NCBI RefSeq assembly: GCF_004378855.1
Contig: NZ_RYYL01000001.1
Coordinates: 168,160 to 232,159, forward strand
DNA length: 64,000 bases
Reading direction: 5' to 3'
From: Campylobacter sp. US33a
GTDB taxonomy: Bacteria > Campylobacterota > Campylobacteria > Campylobacterales > Campylobacteraceae
This document shows positions 46,824-56,541 of this stretch, one piece after another. The position numbers and the translations under genes are program-made. Each line of letters starts with the position of its first letter. Positions within the stretch are counted from its first letter, which is position 1. The notes beneath the pieces were generated by a model. The model did not search any database. It was not told where the DNA came from and saw nothing but the letters and a program-made list of their open reading frames with translations.

Positions 46824-48509
46824 ATGGATTTTAAAAATATGTTGCATCAAATTGGGCAACTTTATCAAAATTTAACTCGCAAGCAACGCATTGTTATTGC
46901 AGCAGCTATCGTGCTTGTTGTCGGTTTTTTAGTATTTTTAACTCTTTATCGTGGAAGTTCTAGCGGGACAAATAATTATGCGGTTTTAGTGGAAAATGTC
47001 AATCCTAGTTCTTCAGCTTTAATTGTTGCACAGCTTGAAAAAAACGGAGTGCCTTATCAGCTTAAAGATGAAACTACAATTTTAGTACCAAAAGATCAAG
47101 TTTATAGACAAAGAATGATGGTGGCTTCAGAGGGCTTGCTAAAAGACAGTCGTATGGGCTTTGAAGGCTTTGATCAGCAGCAATTTGGGGCTACAGATGA
47201 AGAACAAAGAATTAAATATCAAAGGGCAATACAAGGCGAACTTTCAAGGACTATTGAAACTTTAGAGCCTATAAGACAAGCAACGGTAAACATAGCTTTT
47301 CCTAAGGAGAGTGTATTTACTCAAAGACAAACCCCGCCTACTGCTTCTGTAGTGTTGAATATTAAAGAAGGCTTAAAGCTCACTAGAAAACAAATTGATG
47401 GGATAAAAAATATCATTGCAGCAGCCATTCCAAAAATGACAACTCAAAATGTAAAAATCACCGATCAAAATGGTGTGCCTCTAGATGAGCAAGAAGCTTA
47501 TGATATTGATATCATTGCAGCGCAAATTAAATACAAAAGAGATCACGAGCAAGAATTGGAGCAAAAAATCGTTAATACCCTTGCTCCTTTTGCTGGCGGT
47601 GTTGATAAAGTTGTGGCTAATGTAAATATTGATTTTGATTTTTCTAAAAAAGAATCACAAAGCGAAATTTATGATCCAAATCCAATCATTCGTAGCGAAC
47701 AAACCTTAAATGAAGAAAAACAAGGCAGACAAGATCCTCAAATTCAAGGTGTTCCAGGTGCGGTTTCTAATATAGGACCTGTGGAAGGGCTAGATCCCAA
47801 TAATAAGCTTGAAATTTATAAAAAAAATCAAGTAACAACCAATAACGAGCTTTCAAAAACCATCACTAGCACAAAAAAAGAATTTGCTACTATAGTGAGA
47901 ACTTCAGCTGCTGTTGTGATTGATGGAAAATATAAAGAAATTACCGATGAAAATGGCGATACAAAACTTGAATATGCCCCGCTTAGTGATAATGAAATGC
48001 AAAATATCAAGAATTTAGTTCAAAGTGCTATCAATTATAATGCTGCAAGAGGGGATGAAGTTACAGTAAGTAACTTAGAATTCCAAAAAACTACAGTCAA
48101 AGTGGAAAGTAAGGTTAAGACTTTTTATGCAAGATTTATCGAGCCTATTATCCCTCCTGTAAGATATATTATTGCTGCGATTTTGCTTTTTATTTTTTAC
48201 AAAAAAGTTATTGCTCCATTTACACAAAAAATGCTGCAAGATGTTAATTTGCAAGAAGAAGTTATGCAAGGTGATAGTGTAGTGCTTGATGATGCTGAAG
48301 ATGCTTTGGAGAAATTTAATGCCGCAAGGAAAAAGGTTGAAGAACAGCTTGGTCTTGGTGAAAGTATTAATGAAGATGAATTGCAATACGAAGTTTTACT
48401 TGAAAAACTTAAAACTATGGTTGGCGATAAAAGCCAAGAAATTGCAAGTTTGCTTCAAGGTTTGATTGAAAATGATGCAGAATTTAGTAGCGAACATAAG
48501 GATATTTGA
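46824..48509 (+). CDS. fliF: Flagellar MS-ring protein FliF
   Basis: 561 residues. Helices at about 25-43 and 440-460 bracket a periplasmic domain with YscJ/FliF ring-building motifs (NYAVLVENVNPSSSALIVAQ; ASVVLNIKEGLKLTRKQIDG). The C-terminus binds FliG. It is the first gene of fliF-fliG-fliH; the fliG start overlaps its stop. A 162-nt gap from the decayed gene holds its promoter. Confidence 0.95.
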   Translation: MDFKNMLHQIGQLYQNLTRKQRIVIAAAIVLVVGFLVFLTLYRGSSSGTNNYAVLVENVNPSSSALIVAQLEKNGVPYQLKDETTILVPKDQVYRQRMMVASEGLLKDSRMGFEGFDQQQFGATDEEQRIKYQRAIQGELSRTIETLEPIRQATVNIAFPKESVFTQRQTPPTASVVLNIKEGLKLTRKQIDGIKNIIAAAIPKMTTQNVKITDQNGVPLDEQEAYDIDIIAAQIKYKRDHEQELEQKIVNTLAPFAGGVDKVVANVNIDFDFSKKESQSEIYDPNPIIRSEQTLNEEKQGRQDPQIQGVPGAVSNIGPVEGLDPNNKLEIYKKNQVTTNNELSKTITSTKKEFATIVRTSAAVVIDGKYKEITDENGDTKLEYAPLSDNEMQNIKNLVQSAINYNAARGDEVTVSNLEFQKTTVKVESKVKTFYARFIEPIIPPVRYIIAAILLFIFYKKVIAPFTQKMLQDVNLQEEVMQGDSVVLDDAEDALEKFNAARKKVEEQLGLGESINEDELQYEVLLEKLKTMVGDKSQEIASLLQGLIENDAEFSSEHKDI

Positions 48510-49537
48510 TGATCAAGCTTAGTGAAGAACAAAAAATGATTTATGATGATTTATCGATGCCTGAAAAGGTAGCGATATTTCTCATACAACTTGGTGAAGA
48601 TGCTACAACTTCGGTATTTTCGCATATGGAAATTGATGTAATTACTGAAATTTCTCGCTATATTGCTATGGCTAAAAATGTTGATCGTGCAATAGCCACT
48701 GCGGTTTTAGAGGAATTTTATACTCTGCTTCAGTCTAATCAATACATTAAAAGTGGTGGTTTGGAATATGCCAAAGAAATACTTTACCGCACTTTTGGTC
48801 CTGAAATTGCAAATAAAATTTTAGAAAAACTTACCAAAAGTATGGAAAATAATCAAAATTTTGCATACTTGGCACAAATCAAGCCTCAGCAGCTTGCAGA
48901 CTTTATCACAAAAGAACACCCGCAAACCATAGCTTTGATTTTAGCGCATATGGATTCTATTCATGCAGCTGAAACTTTGGAGTATTTTAGTGATGAGTTA
49001 AGAGCTGAGGTTGTGATAAGAATGGCAAATCTTGGCGATATTTCTCCTTCTGTGATTAAAAGGGTTTCTGCTGTGCTTGAAAGTAAGCTTGAAAGCCTTA
49101 CTTCTTATAAGGTTGAAGTGGGAGGCCCAAGAGCGGTGGCTGAAGTGCTTAATCGCTTAGGACAAAAAGCATCTAAATCAACTATTTCTTACATAGAACA
49201 AAGCGATGAGCGCTTGGCTGAAACTATTAAAGAACTTATGTTTACTTTTGATGATATTTCTAAACTTAACACCGCGGCAATTAGAGAAATTTTAAAAGTT
49301 GCAGATAAGCGTGATTTGATGATAGGCTTAAAAGGCGCAAGTGAGGAATTGAAGCAAAAATTCTTGTCCAATATGTCTAGCCGTGCGAGCGAAGCTTTCC
49401 TTGAAGAAATGGGCTTTTTGGGTGCGGTGCGTGTTAAAGATGTTGAAGAGGCACAAAGAAAAGTGGTTGAAGTGGTGCAAAAGCTTGCAGAGCAAGGCTT
49501 GGTGCAAACTGGCGAAGCCGATGAGATGATAGAATAG
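48509..49537 (+). CDS. fliG: Flagellar motor switch protein FliG
   Basis: 342 residues from the ATG at 48509, with AAGGA upstream and overlap of the fliF stop. The middle domain has EHPQTIALILAHMDS and the C-terminal torque domain LKGASEELKQKFLSNMSSRA, with charged residues facing the stator. It is part of the C-ring switch. fliH follows 8 nt after its stop. Confidence 0.95.
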   Translation: MIKLSEEQKMIYDDLSMPEKVAIFLIQLGEDATTSVFSHMEIDVITEISRYIAMAKNVDRAIATAVLEEFYTLLQSNQYIKSGGLEYAKEILYRTFGPEIANKILEKLTKSMENNQNFAYLAQIKPQQLADFITKEHPQTIALILAHMDSIHAAETLEYFSDELRAEVVIRMANLGDISPSVIKRVSAVLESKLESLTSYKVEVGGPRAVAEVLNRLGQKASKSTISYIEQSDERLAETIKELMFTFDDISKLNTAAIREILKVADKRDLMIGLKGASEELKQKFLSNMSSRASEAFLEEMGFLGAVRVKDVEEAQRKVVEVVQKLAEQGLVQTGEADEMIE

Positions 49538-49545
49538 GGTATTAA

Positions 49546-50364
49546 ATGATTAAGCATACGAATGTGATTTCACAAAATAACTCAAATAAACATGTTATTG
49601 AAGGTTATCGCTTTAAAGTAATGTCAGAATTTGTAAGCGAGCAAGAAAAGCAGCAAGAAAAACAAAAGATTGAAGAAAACACTCAGCAACAACCTATATT
49701 ACAACAAGAACAAAATGAGCAAGAAGCACAGCAACAAAATGTCACAGCAAAAGAAGAAAGTGCTTTTGCACCAAGTTTTGTAGAGGATTTGCTTAAAAAA
49801 ACAGATGAAATGTCAGAAAATATTATAAAGCTTCAAATGCAAATTGAAAGTCAAGAAAGTGAATTTAGCAATCGTTTAAATGCTGAACTTGAAAATGCCA
49901 AAGAAAAATTCACAAAAGAAGGCTACGAACAAGCCAAGGCAGAATACGAAAAAGAGCTAAGTGAATTAAAAGATAAGTATCTAAAAAGTGTTGCAAAGCT
50001 TAATGAGGCTTGTGTAAATTTAGATGCTTTTGTGCAAAAAAATGAACAAGAATTAGCCGATGCTGCGCTAGATATCGCTAAAGAAGTGATACTTAAAGAA
50101 CTTGAAGAAAATTCAAGCAAAATTGCCTTTGCATTAGCTAAGGATTTAATCACTGAGCTTAAGGGTGCCAGTGCGATTGAGTTAAAAGTTAATTCAAGTG
50201 ATTATGAATTTTTAAAAGCACAATTTGAACAAAATTCTCAGATTAAGATCACTTTAGATGATGCGATCAGTAAAGGTAGTGTCATTGTTTTGAGTGATGT
50301 GGGAAATATAGAATCAAATTTAAATAATCGTTTGGCTAAAATCAAACAAATGGTTTCGCAATGA
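49546..50364 (+). CDS. fliH: Flagellar export ATPase regulator FliH
   Basis: 272 residues. A Gln/Glu-rich disordered N-terminus (about 25-75) and a long helix with charged repeats lead into the FliH/HrpE domain (about 160-265). It binds and controls the FliI ATPase of the flagellar type III export apparatus. It overlaps dxs by 4 nt (ATGA), a link between flagellar and isoprenoid genes that is conserved in C. jejuni. Confidence 0.88.
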   Translation: MIKHTNVISQNNSNKHVIEGYRFKVMSEFVSEQEKQQEKQKIEENTQQQPILQQEQNEQEAQQQNVTAKEESAFAPSFVEDLLKKTDEMSENIIKLQMQIESQESEFSNRLNAELENAKEKFTKEGYEQAKAEYEKELSELKDKYLKSVAKLNEACVNLDAFVQKNEQELADAALDIAKEVILKELEENSSKIAFALAKDLITELKGASAIELKVNSSDYEFLKAQFEQNSQIKITLDDAISKGSVIVLSDVGNIESNLNNRLAKIKQMVSQ

Positions 50365-52199
50365 GTTTTTCTTTTAAAGATCTTGATCTTAAGGCTATGA
50401 GCGTTGAAGACTTGGAGCATTTAGCGCTAAATTTAAGAGAAAGGATCATTGATGTTGTTAGCAAAAATGGCGGACATTTAAGCTCAAATTTGGGCGTTGT
50501 AGAGCTTAGCATAGGAATGCATTATGTTTTTGATGCAAAGAAAGATCCTTTTATATTTGATGTATCTCATCAATCTTATCCGCATAAGCTTTTAAGCGGT
50601 AAAGAAGATATTTTTCACACTTTGAGGCAATTTAATGGACTCAGCGGCTATACCAAGCCAAATGAGGGAGATTATTTTGTAGCAGGGCATTCTAGCACTT
50701 CGATTTCTTTAGCAGTTGGGGCTTGTAAAGCTATAGCTTTAAAAAATGAAGATCGTATTCCTATAGCTTTAATAGGCGATGGGGCTTTAAGTGCGGGAAT
50801 GGCTTATGAGGCTTTAAATGAATTAGGCGATTCTAAATTTCCTTGTGTGATCATTTTAAATGATAATGAAATGAGTATTTCAAAACCTATTGGAGCGATT
50901 TCAAAATACCTTTCTCAAGCGATGGCAACGCAGTTTTACCAAAGATTTAAAAAGCGTGTGGTAAAGATGTTGGATGTATTGCCAGAAGGTGCGACTTATA
51001 TGGCAAAACGCTTTGAAGAAAGTTTTAAGCTTATTACTCCAGGACTTTTTTTTGAAGAGCTTGGTCTTGAATATATTGGTCCTATTGATGGGCATAATTT
51101 AAGTGAAGTGATTTCTGCTTTAAAACAAGCTAAAGCTATGCAAAAACCTTGTGTTATCCACGCACAAACCATCAAAGGCAAAGGTTATGCTTTGGCTGAA
51201 GGAAAGCATGCTAAGTGGCATGGAGTAGGGGCATTTGATGTGGATAGTGGAGAAAGTCTTAAAAAGAGTGATGTTAAAAAATCGGCTACAGAGATTTTTT
51301 CCAATACTTTGTTCGATTTAGCACAAAAATATGAAAATATAGTTGGCGTAACTGCTGCAATGCCTAGTGGAACAGGACTTGAAAAGCTTATTGAAACTTA
51401 TCCTAATCGTTTTTGGGATGTAGCTATTGCAGAACAACACGCGGTTACTTCTATGGCTGCTATGGCAAAAGAGGGCTTTAAACCTTTTATTGCTATTTAT
51501 AGTACTTTTTTACAGCGCGCTTATGATCAAGTTGTACATGATTGTGCTATCATGAATTTAAATGTTGTTTTTGCTATGGATAGAGCAGGGATAGTAGGTG
51601 AAGATGGGGAGACGCATCAAGGGGTTTTTGATGTGAGTTTTTTAGCTCCTTTGCCAAATTTGACTTTACTTGCTCCAAGAGATGAAGCTATGATGCAAGA
51701 GATTATGGAGTATGCATATTTTCATGAAGGTCCTATCGCTTTTCGTTATCCTAGGGGAAGTTTTATTTTAGATGATGAATTTCATCCTTGTAAGATAGAA
51801 TTTGCCAAAGCACAGTGGCTTGTAAAAAATGGAAGTAAAGTTGCATTTTTAGGCTATGGACAAGGCGTGGGCAAGGCATGGCAGGTTTTAGAAAAATTGC
51901 AAAATGATGGAAAAAATGCTAACTTGATTGATTTAATTTTTGCTAAGCCTTTAGATGAGACACTTTTAAAAGTGCTAGCTAAAATTTCTCAAATTTGGTT
52001 TGTATTTAGCGAAAATGCAAAAATTGGTGGCGTGGGGAGTTTATTGCAAAATTTTGTACAAACTAATGATTTAAATATAAAAATTGTTTCTTTTGAATAC
52101 GAAGATAAATTTATAGAGCATGGTAAAACTAGTGAAGTAGAAAAGTCTTTAGAACTTGATGTTCAAAGTTTGCTTAATAAGGTTAAAACCTATTTTTAA
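50361..52199 (+). CDS. dxs: 1-deoxy-D-xylulose-5-phosphate synthase
   Basis: 612 residues. The TPP motif is IGDGALSAGMAYEALNELG with NDNEMSISKPIGAIS (about 146-180); FDVSHQSYPHKLLSG and QHAVTSMAAMAKEGFKPFIA belong to the transketolase-like fold. It makes DXP, the entry to the MEP isoprenoid route. The length matches the family (about 615-620). The operon appears to end here, before the perR promoter region. Confidence 0.96.
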   Translation: MSFSFKDLDLKAMSVEDLEHLALNLRERIIDVVSKNGGHLSSNLGVVELSIGMHYVFDAKKDPFIFDVSHQSYPHKLLSGKEDIFHTLRQFNGLSGYTKPNEGDYFVAGHSSTSISLAVGACKAIALKNEDRIPIALIGDGALSAGMAYEALNELGDSKFPCVIILNDNEMSISKPIGAISKYLSQAMATQFYQRFKKRVVKMLDVLPEGATYMAKRFEESFKLITPGLFFEELGLEYIGPIDGHNLSEVISALKQAKAMQKPCVIHAQTIKGKGYALAEGKHAKWHGVGAFDVDSGESLKKSDVKKSATEIFSNTLFDLAQKYENIVGVTAAMPSGTGLEKLIETYPNRFWDVAIAEQHAVTSMAAMAKEGFKPFIAIYSTFLQRAYDQVVHDCAIMNLNVVFAMDRAGIVGEDGETHQGVFDVSFLAPLPNLTLLAPRDEAMMQEIMEYAYFHEGPIAFRYPRGSFILDDEFHPCKIEFAKAQWLVKNGSKVAFLGYGQGVGKAWQVLEKLQNDGKNANLIDLIFAKPLDETLLKVLAKISQIWFVFSENAKIGGVGSLLQNFVQTNDLNIKIVSFEYEDKFIEHGKTSEVEKSLELDVQSLLNKVKTYF

Positions 52200-52366
52200 A
52201 TAATAATTTGTATTGATTATTATAAATATTTAATAAATATTTTAAAAATTTATTTTATAAATATCTATAATCTTTTATTATTTAATAAAAAATATTATTT
52301 AATATAAACTTTTTTTAATCTTTTTTTTTATATTATAGCGAGTTATTTAAGAATAAGGTGAATATT
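52200..52366 (+). promoter_or_regulatory. AT-rich perR promoter region
   Basis: A 167-nt gap, almost pure A/T, with repeated TATTATTTAATA-like blocks (52277-52310) and candidate -10 hexamers. PerR represses its own gene in C. jejuni, so an operator is expected here; I cannot point to an exact box. The T9-10 run ends at 52329. Confidence 0.4.
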
Positions 52367-52780
52367 ATGGAATTTCTTCAAATTTTAAAAAAATATGATT
52401 TAAAAGCAACGCCACAAAGACTTTGTATTTTAAATATTCTAAAGCGTCATGAGCATCCAAGCATTGATGAATTATATGCTGATATTAAAAAAGATTATCC
52501 TACCATTTCTTTAGCGACTGTTTATAAAAATTTAAATACCTTGCAAGAAAATGGCTTGGTGGTTGAAATCAATGCAGGAAACAGAAAAACTTGTTATGAT
52601 ATTTACGAAGAAAAACACATTCATGTTGTTTGTTCAAATTGCGGTAATATCGAAGATTTACATTTTGAAGATGCGAAATTAAACGAGTATCAAGAGCATT
52701 TAGAACGCAAGCTTTCAAATTTGATCGAGCATTTAAGCGTTTGTGCTTATGTTAAAACTTGTTCTAAATGTAAAAAATAA
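52367..52780 (+). CDS. perR: Peroxide stress regulator PerR (Fur family)
   Basis: 137 residues from the ATG at 52367, with TAAGG 8 nt upstream; a GTG at 52358 lies inside that site. A winged-helix domain (KATPQRLCILNILKRHEHPS) precedes the metal-binding domain: HIHVVCSNCGNIEDL and CAYVKTCSKCKK each give a CxxC zinc site, and the His-rich HEHPS/HIHV pattern fits PerR oxidation by peroxide. It represses catalase and other defence genes. It overlaps the next gene by one base (TAATG). Confidence 0.9.
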   Translation: MEFLQILKKYDLKATPQRLCILNILKRHEHPSIDELYADIKKDYPTISLATVYKNLNTLQENGLVVEINAGNRKTCYDIYEEKHIHVVCSNCGNIEDLHFEDAKLNEYQEHLERKLSNLIEHLSVCAYVKTCSKCKK

Positions 52781-53541
52781 TGCTTTTAGGGCGTGCTCAA
52801 ATTTCTTTTAATGAAAAACAAGCTTTTATAAAAATGCCTTATTTTTACAAGGCTTATAAATTTCAACATTTTATTTACAATGCTTCTTATTTTTATGATG
52901 ATTTTTTTGAATATTTTCAAAATTTATCCTCATTTTACTTGCGTAGCATTGTTTTTTCAAAAGATAAATTCATTAAGCAGTTAAAAGGCAAATACGCTTT
53001 GGAATTTTATTATTCTTTTTATAGAATTTATGAATTTTTTTATTGTTTTTTCGATATTTTTGATGAAAAAATTCAAGAATTTTTTACAGAATTAAAGCAT
53101 AAATTTTTACAATGTCAAAGAATGATTTTTCAAAATCAAGATCTTTATAAATCTCATTTTTTCTCTCAAAAATTACTCAGTTTTTTAAATTCGCAAGATT
53201 TTTATCTTTTTTTAGTTAATCTTGAATTTTTCATTCATCATGCTTTTTTATTTCAAGCAAAAAGTGTTTTGAATTATCAAAAAAAGCTTTTTTGTTATCT
53301 TAAAGAAAGTATTGATAAATTTTTAACTTTTATGGATGATTTTAAACATAAAAAATTGTTTGAAATTTATTATAGAATTTGTATTTTATTTGAAATTTTA
53401 AACCCTTTTTTTGATACAAAATTGATAAAAAAAATCAATAAATATTTTTTCATTCAAGAAGAAGAGGTAATACTTAGAAAAATTTCAAGTAAAAAAGATA
53501 AAATTATTTCTTTATTACAAGAAGTGCGAAAACTCAACTAA
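52780..53541 (+). CDS. Aromatic-rich hypothetical protein (Cj0323 type)
   Basis: 253 residues, ATG overlapping the perR stop as TAATG. It is extremely rich in Phe and Tyr (for example YFYDDFFEYFQNLSSFY near 35-50 and FIHHAFLFQ near 145) and has a basic C-terminus. It is soluble-looking, mostly helical, with no signal peptide. The positional match in C. jejuni is Cj0323. No family or function is known to me. Translational coupling to perR suggests a common expression programme, which is an inference. Confidence 0.8.
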   Translation: MLLGRAQISFNEKQAFIKMPYFYKAYKFQHFIYNASYFYDDFFEYFQNLSSFYLRSIVFSKDKFIKQLKGKYALEFYYSFYRIYEFFYCFFDIFDEKIQEFFTELKHKFLQCQRMIFQNQDLYKSHFFSQKLLSFLNSQDFYLFLVNLEFFIHHAFLFQAKSVLNYQKKLFCYLKESIDKFLTFMDDFKHKKLFEIYYRICILFEILNPFFDTKLIKKINKYFFIQEEEVILRKISSKKDKIISLLQEVRKLN

Positions 53542-53549
53542 GGTCAAAA

Positions 53550-54257
53550 ATGCAAAAACAAGAAAAAATCATAGAAATGTTTGATGAAATAGCGCCAACT
53601 TATGATAAAGCCAATAGAATTTTAAGTTTTGGCGTGGATGTGAGCTGGCGTAAAAAAGCTTGTGCTTATGTGCTTAAAACTCATCCTAAAAATGAGCTTG
53701 ATATCGTAGATGTAGCCTGTGGAACAGGCGATATGATAGGCATTTGGCAGATGCAAGCAAAAAAAATGACCAAAAAAATTTTATCCATTAAAGGCATTGA
53801 CCCAAGTCGTGGTATGCTCGAAGTTGCAAAGAAAAAATTTCAAGGCGTAGAGTTTATACAATCAGGAGCGCAAAGTTTGCCTTTAGAAAGCGATAGTGCT
53901 GATATTATTAGCATTAGTTATGGCATTAGAAATGTTGTGCAAAGACAAGAGGCTTTGAATGAATTTGCTAGGGTTTTAAAAAAGGGTGGAAATTTGGTGG
54001 TTTTGGAATTTACTAAACGCGATAAAGGAGGTTTTGTAGCATTTTTTAGGGATTTTTATTTGAGTAAAATTCTGCCCTTTTTAGGCGCTCTTGTGAGTAA
54101 AAATAAAAGCGCTTATGAATATCTGCCAAATTCTATAGAGGGTTTTTTAAGTAAGGAAGAATTCATAGCAGAATTAGAAAAATCGGGTTTTAAAATGCAA
54201 TATTTTCAAAGCTTTAGCTTCGGTGTGAGTTCTTTATTTGTAGCGCAAAAACAATGA
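53550..54257 (+). CDS. ubiE: Menaquinone/ubiquinone C-methyltransferase
   Basis: 235 residues. FDEIAPTYDKANRILSFGVD and the SAM motif VDVACGTGDMIG (about 55-66) are UbiE signatures, followed by SISYGIRNVVQRQEALNEFA. It methylates the demethylmenaquinone ring; Campylobacter respires with menaquinones. It overlaps xseA by 4 nt (ATGA). Confidence 0.94.
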   Translation: MQKQEKIIEMFDEIAPTYDKANRILSFGVDVSWRKKACAYVLKTHPKNELDIVDVACGTGDMIGIWQMQAKKMTKKILSIKGIDPSRGMLEVAKKKFQGVEFIQSGAQSLPLESDSADIISISYGIRNVVQRQEALNEFARVLKKGGNLVVLEFTKRDKGGFVAFFRDFYLSKILPFLGALVSKNKSAYEYLPNSIEGFLSKEEFIAELEKSGFKMQYFQSFSFGVSSLFVAQKQ

Positions 54258-55417
54258 CAGTTAGCGAGCTTAATTTAAAGGCGAAAACCCTTTTAGAAAC
54301 CCATTTTGAAGATATTATTTTAAAGGGTGAAATTTCAAAAATCACCATACACGGTTCAGGACATTGGTATTTTGAGCTTAAAGATGAGAGATCAAGTATA
54401 GCTTGTGCGATGTTTATGGGGAATAATTTAAAAGTAGATTTTAAGCCAAGTGTGGGAGATTTTTTAGAGCTTAGTGGAAATTTGAGTTTGTATACCCAGA
54501 GTGGGCGTTATCAATTCATCGCTAAGAGTATGCAAAAAGCAGGTTTTGGAGATTTAGAGGCTAAATTTTTGGCCTTAAAAGATAAGCTTGAAAAAGAGGG
54601 TTTATTTAATCCAATTCATAAAAAATCTTTGCCTAAATTTCCTTTGAAAATTGGTATTATCACTTCGCAAACTTCAGCAGCTTTACAAGATATGTTAAAA
54701 CTTATCAAACACAAAGAGTATTTTTTGGCTAAAATTTATATCTTTAACGCCCTTACGCAAGGACTAGCAGCACCAAATTCTTTAATAGAAGCTTTAAATA
54801 AAGCTGATAGTATGAAGCTTGATGTGCTTATTTTAGCAAGAGGCGGTGGAAGTAGAGAGGATCTTTTTTGTTTTAATGATGAAAACTTAGCAAGGGAAAT
54901 TTTCAAGGTTAAAACCCCTGTCATTTCAGCTATCGGTCATGAGATTGATTATGTCATTAGTGATTTTGTATCCGATTTTAGAGCGCCAACTCCAAGTGCA
55001 GCCATTGATATTTTACTTCCGGCAAAACAAGACTTAGAGCAAGGTTTGGATATTTTAGAAGAAAGATTTAAAAATGTGTTTTTGGGTAAAATAATGCAAT
55101 TAGAGCAAAATTTAAATTCTTTATTTAAGCTTTTTCAAAGCCATTCTTTGAGTAAAATTATCACACATAAAATCAAGCAGCTTGAGTTATTAAAAATTCA
55201 ACTTGATCTAGCTTTAAAAAATAAAATTCAATATTGTGAGTTGAATTTAAATAATTTTCATCAAGCTTTTATGCAGCATGAAAGCTTTTTTAAAAAAAGT
55301 AAGGATTTAGTCAGCATTGAAAGAAATGGTAAAAAAATTCATTTAAATCAATTAAAAAGCGGCGATACTATAACGCTTTATTCGCAAGATTGTCAAAAAG
55401 ATGCAACTATTATTTAA
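54254..55417 (+). CDS. xseA: Exodeoxyribonuclease VII large subunit
   Basis: 387 residues. The N-terminal OB-fold (about 1-95; ILKGEISKITIHGSGHWYFE) is followed by a catalytic domain with GIITSQTSAALQDML and ILARGGGSREDLFCFNDE. A long coiled coil follows (about 255-350). It degrades single-stranded DNA with XseB. It is shorter than E. coli XseA (456) but typical for the class. Confidence 0.92.
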   Translation: MTVSELNLKAKTLLETHFEDIILKGEISKITIHGSGHWYFELKDERSSIACAMFMGNNLKVDFKPSVGDFLELSGNLSLYTQSGRYQFIAKSMQKAGFGDLEAKFLALKDKLEKEGLFNPIHKKSLPKFPLKIGIITSQTSAALQDMLKLIKHKEYFLAKIYIFNALTQGLAAPNSLIEALNKADSMKLDVLILARGGGSREDLFCFNDENLAREIFKVKTPVISAIGHEIDYVISDFVSDFRAPTPSAAIDILLPAKQDLEQGLDILEERFKNVFLGKIMQLEQNLNSLFKLFQSHSLSKIITHKIKQLELLKIQLDLALKNKIQYCELNLNNFHQAFMQHESFFKKSKDLVSIERNGKKIHLNQLKSGDTITLYSQDCQKDATII

Positions 55418-55426
55418 GGAGAGATT

Positions 55427-56503
55427 ATGAGAAAAATCAATTTTAGTGCAGGGCCTTCAACTTTACCTTTGGAAATTTTGCAAAAGGCACAAAATGAGCT
55501 TGTGGATTATGAGGGTAAGGGTTATTCTATTATGGAGATTAGTCATAGGACTAAAATTTTTGAAGAAGTGCATTTTGGCGCTATGCAAAAAGCAAAAGAA
55601 CTTTATGGCTTGGGTGATGATTATGAGGTTTTGTTTTTACAAGGTGGGGCAAGTTTGCAATTTGCTATGATTCCTATGAATTTAAATTTAGGCGGAGTTT
55701 GTGAATATGCCAATACAGGAATTTGGACCAAAAAAGCTATTAAAGAAGCTGAGATTTTAGACATTAATGTTAAAGTGGTTGCAAGTAGTGAGGATAAAAA
55801 TTTCAGTTATATTCCTGAAGTGAAATTTAGTGATAATGCTGATTATGCTTATATTTGTTCAAATAATACAATTTATGGCACTCAGTATAAAGAGTATCCA
55901 AAAACAAAAACTCCATTAATTGTCGATGCTTCAAGTGATTTTTTCTCAAGAAAAGTAGATTTTTCTAATATTGCGATTTTTTATGGTGGAGTGCAAAAAA
56001 ATGCTGGAATTTCTGGTCTTAGTTGTGTATTTATCCGCAAAGATATGCTAGAAAGAAGTCAAAGTAAAAATATCCCTAGTATGTTAAAATTCAGCGTTCA
56101 TGCGGAAAATCAGTCTTTATTTAATACCCCGCCAACTTTTGCAATTTATATGTTTAATCTTGAAATGGCGTGGCTTTTAAATCAAGGTGGACTTGATAAG
56201 ATCAATGAAAAAAATACTCAAAAAGCCAAGCTTTTATATGATACTATTGATAGTAGTGAAGGTTTTTATAAGGGTCATGCTAAGTCAGATAGCCGTTCTT
56301 TGATGAATGTGAGTTTTAATATAAGTAAAAGTTCTGATCTTGAGCCAATTTTTGTTAAAGAAGCCGAGGAAGCGGGTATGATAGGCTTAAAAGGACATAG
56401 GCTTTTAGGTGGAATTCGTGCAAGTATTTATAATGCCATTACTTTAGATCAAGTAAAAACTTTATGTGAATTTATGAAAGAATTTGCCAAAAAGCACGCT
56501 TAA
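55427..56503 (+). CDS. serC: Phosphoserine aminotransferase
   Basis: 358 residues, ATG with an AAGGAGAG site. [18 protein letters not shown] is the family start and the PLP lysine is in [14 protein letters not shown] (about 190). It makes 3-phosphoserine for serine and B6 synthesis. With serB (37272) two steps of serine synthesis are in the window. It ends at a strong convergent hairpin. Confidence 0.95.
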   Translation: MRKINFSAGPSTLPLEILQKAQNELVDYEGKGYSIMEISHRTKIFEEVHFGAMQKAKELYGLGDDYEVLFLQGGASLQFAMIPMNLNLGGVCEYANTGIWTKKAIKEAEILDINVKVVASSEDKNFSYIPEVKFSDNADYAYICSNNTIYGTQYKEYPKTKTPLIVDASSDFFSRKVDFSNIAIFYGGVQKNAGISGLSCVFIRKDMLERSQSKNIPSMLKFSVHAENQSLFNTPPTFAIYMFNLEMAWLLNQGGLDKINEKNTQKAKLLYDTIDSSEGFYKGHAKSDSRSLMNVSFNISKSSDLEPIFVKEAEEAGMIGLKGHRLLGGIRASIYNAITLDQVKTLCEFMKEFAKKHA

Positions 56504-56512
56504 AAATTTTAA

Positions 56513-56541
56513 TTTTCCTTTGGTTAAAAATCAAAGGAAAA
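56513..56541. terminator. Bidirectional terminator between serC and cmeF
   Basis: TTTTCCTTTG (56513-56522) and CAAAGGAAAA (56532-56541) form a 10-bp stem with a 9-nt loop. A T-rich flank is present on either strand. It serves both convergent genes. Confidence 0.8.

Noticed and set aside
52311..52329. T-rich run before perR
   Set aside because: Not long or pure enough to argue for phase variation; typical of AT-rich Campylobacter promoters.
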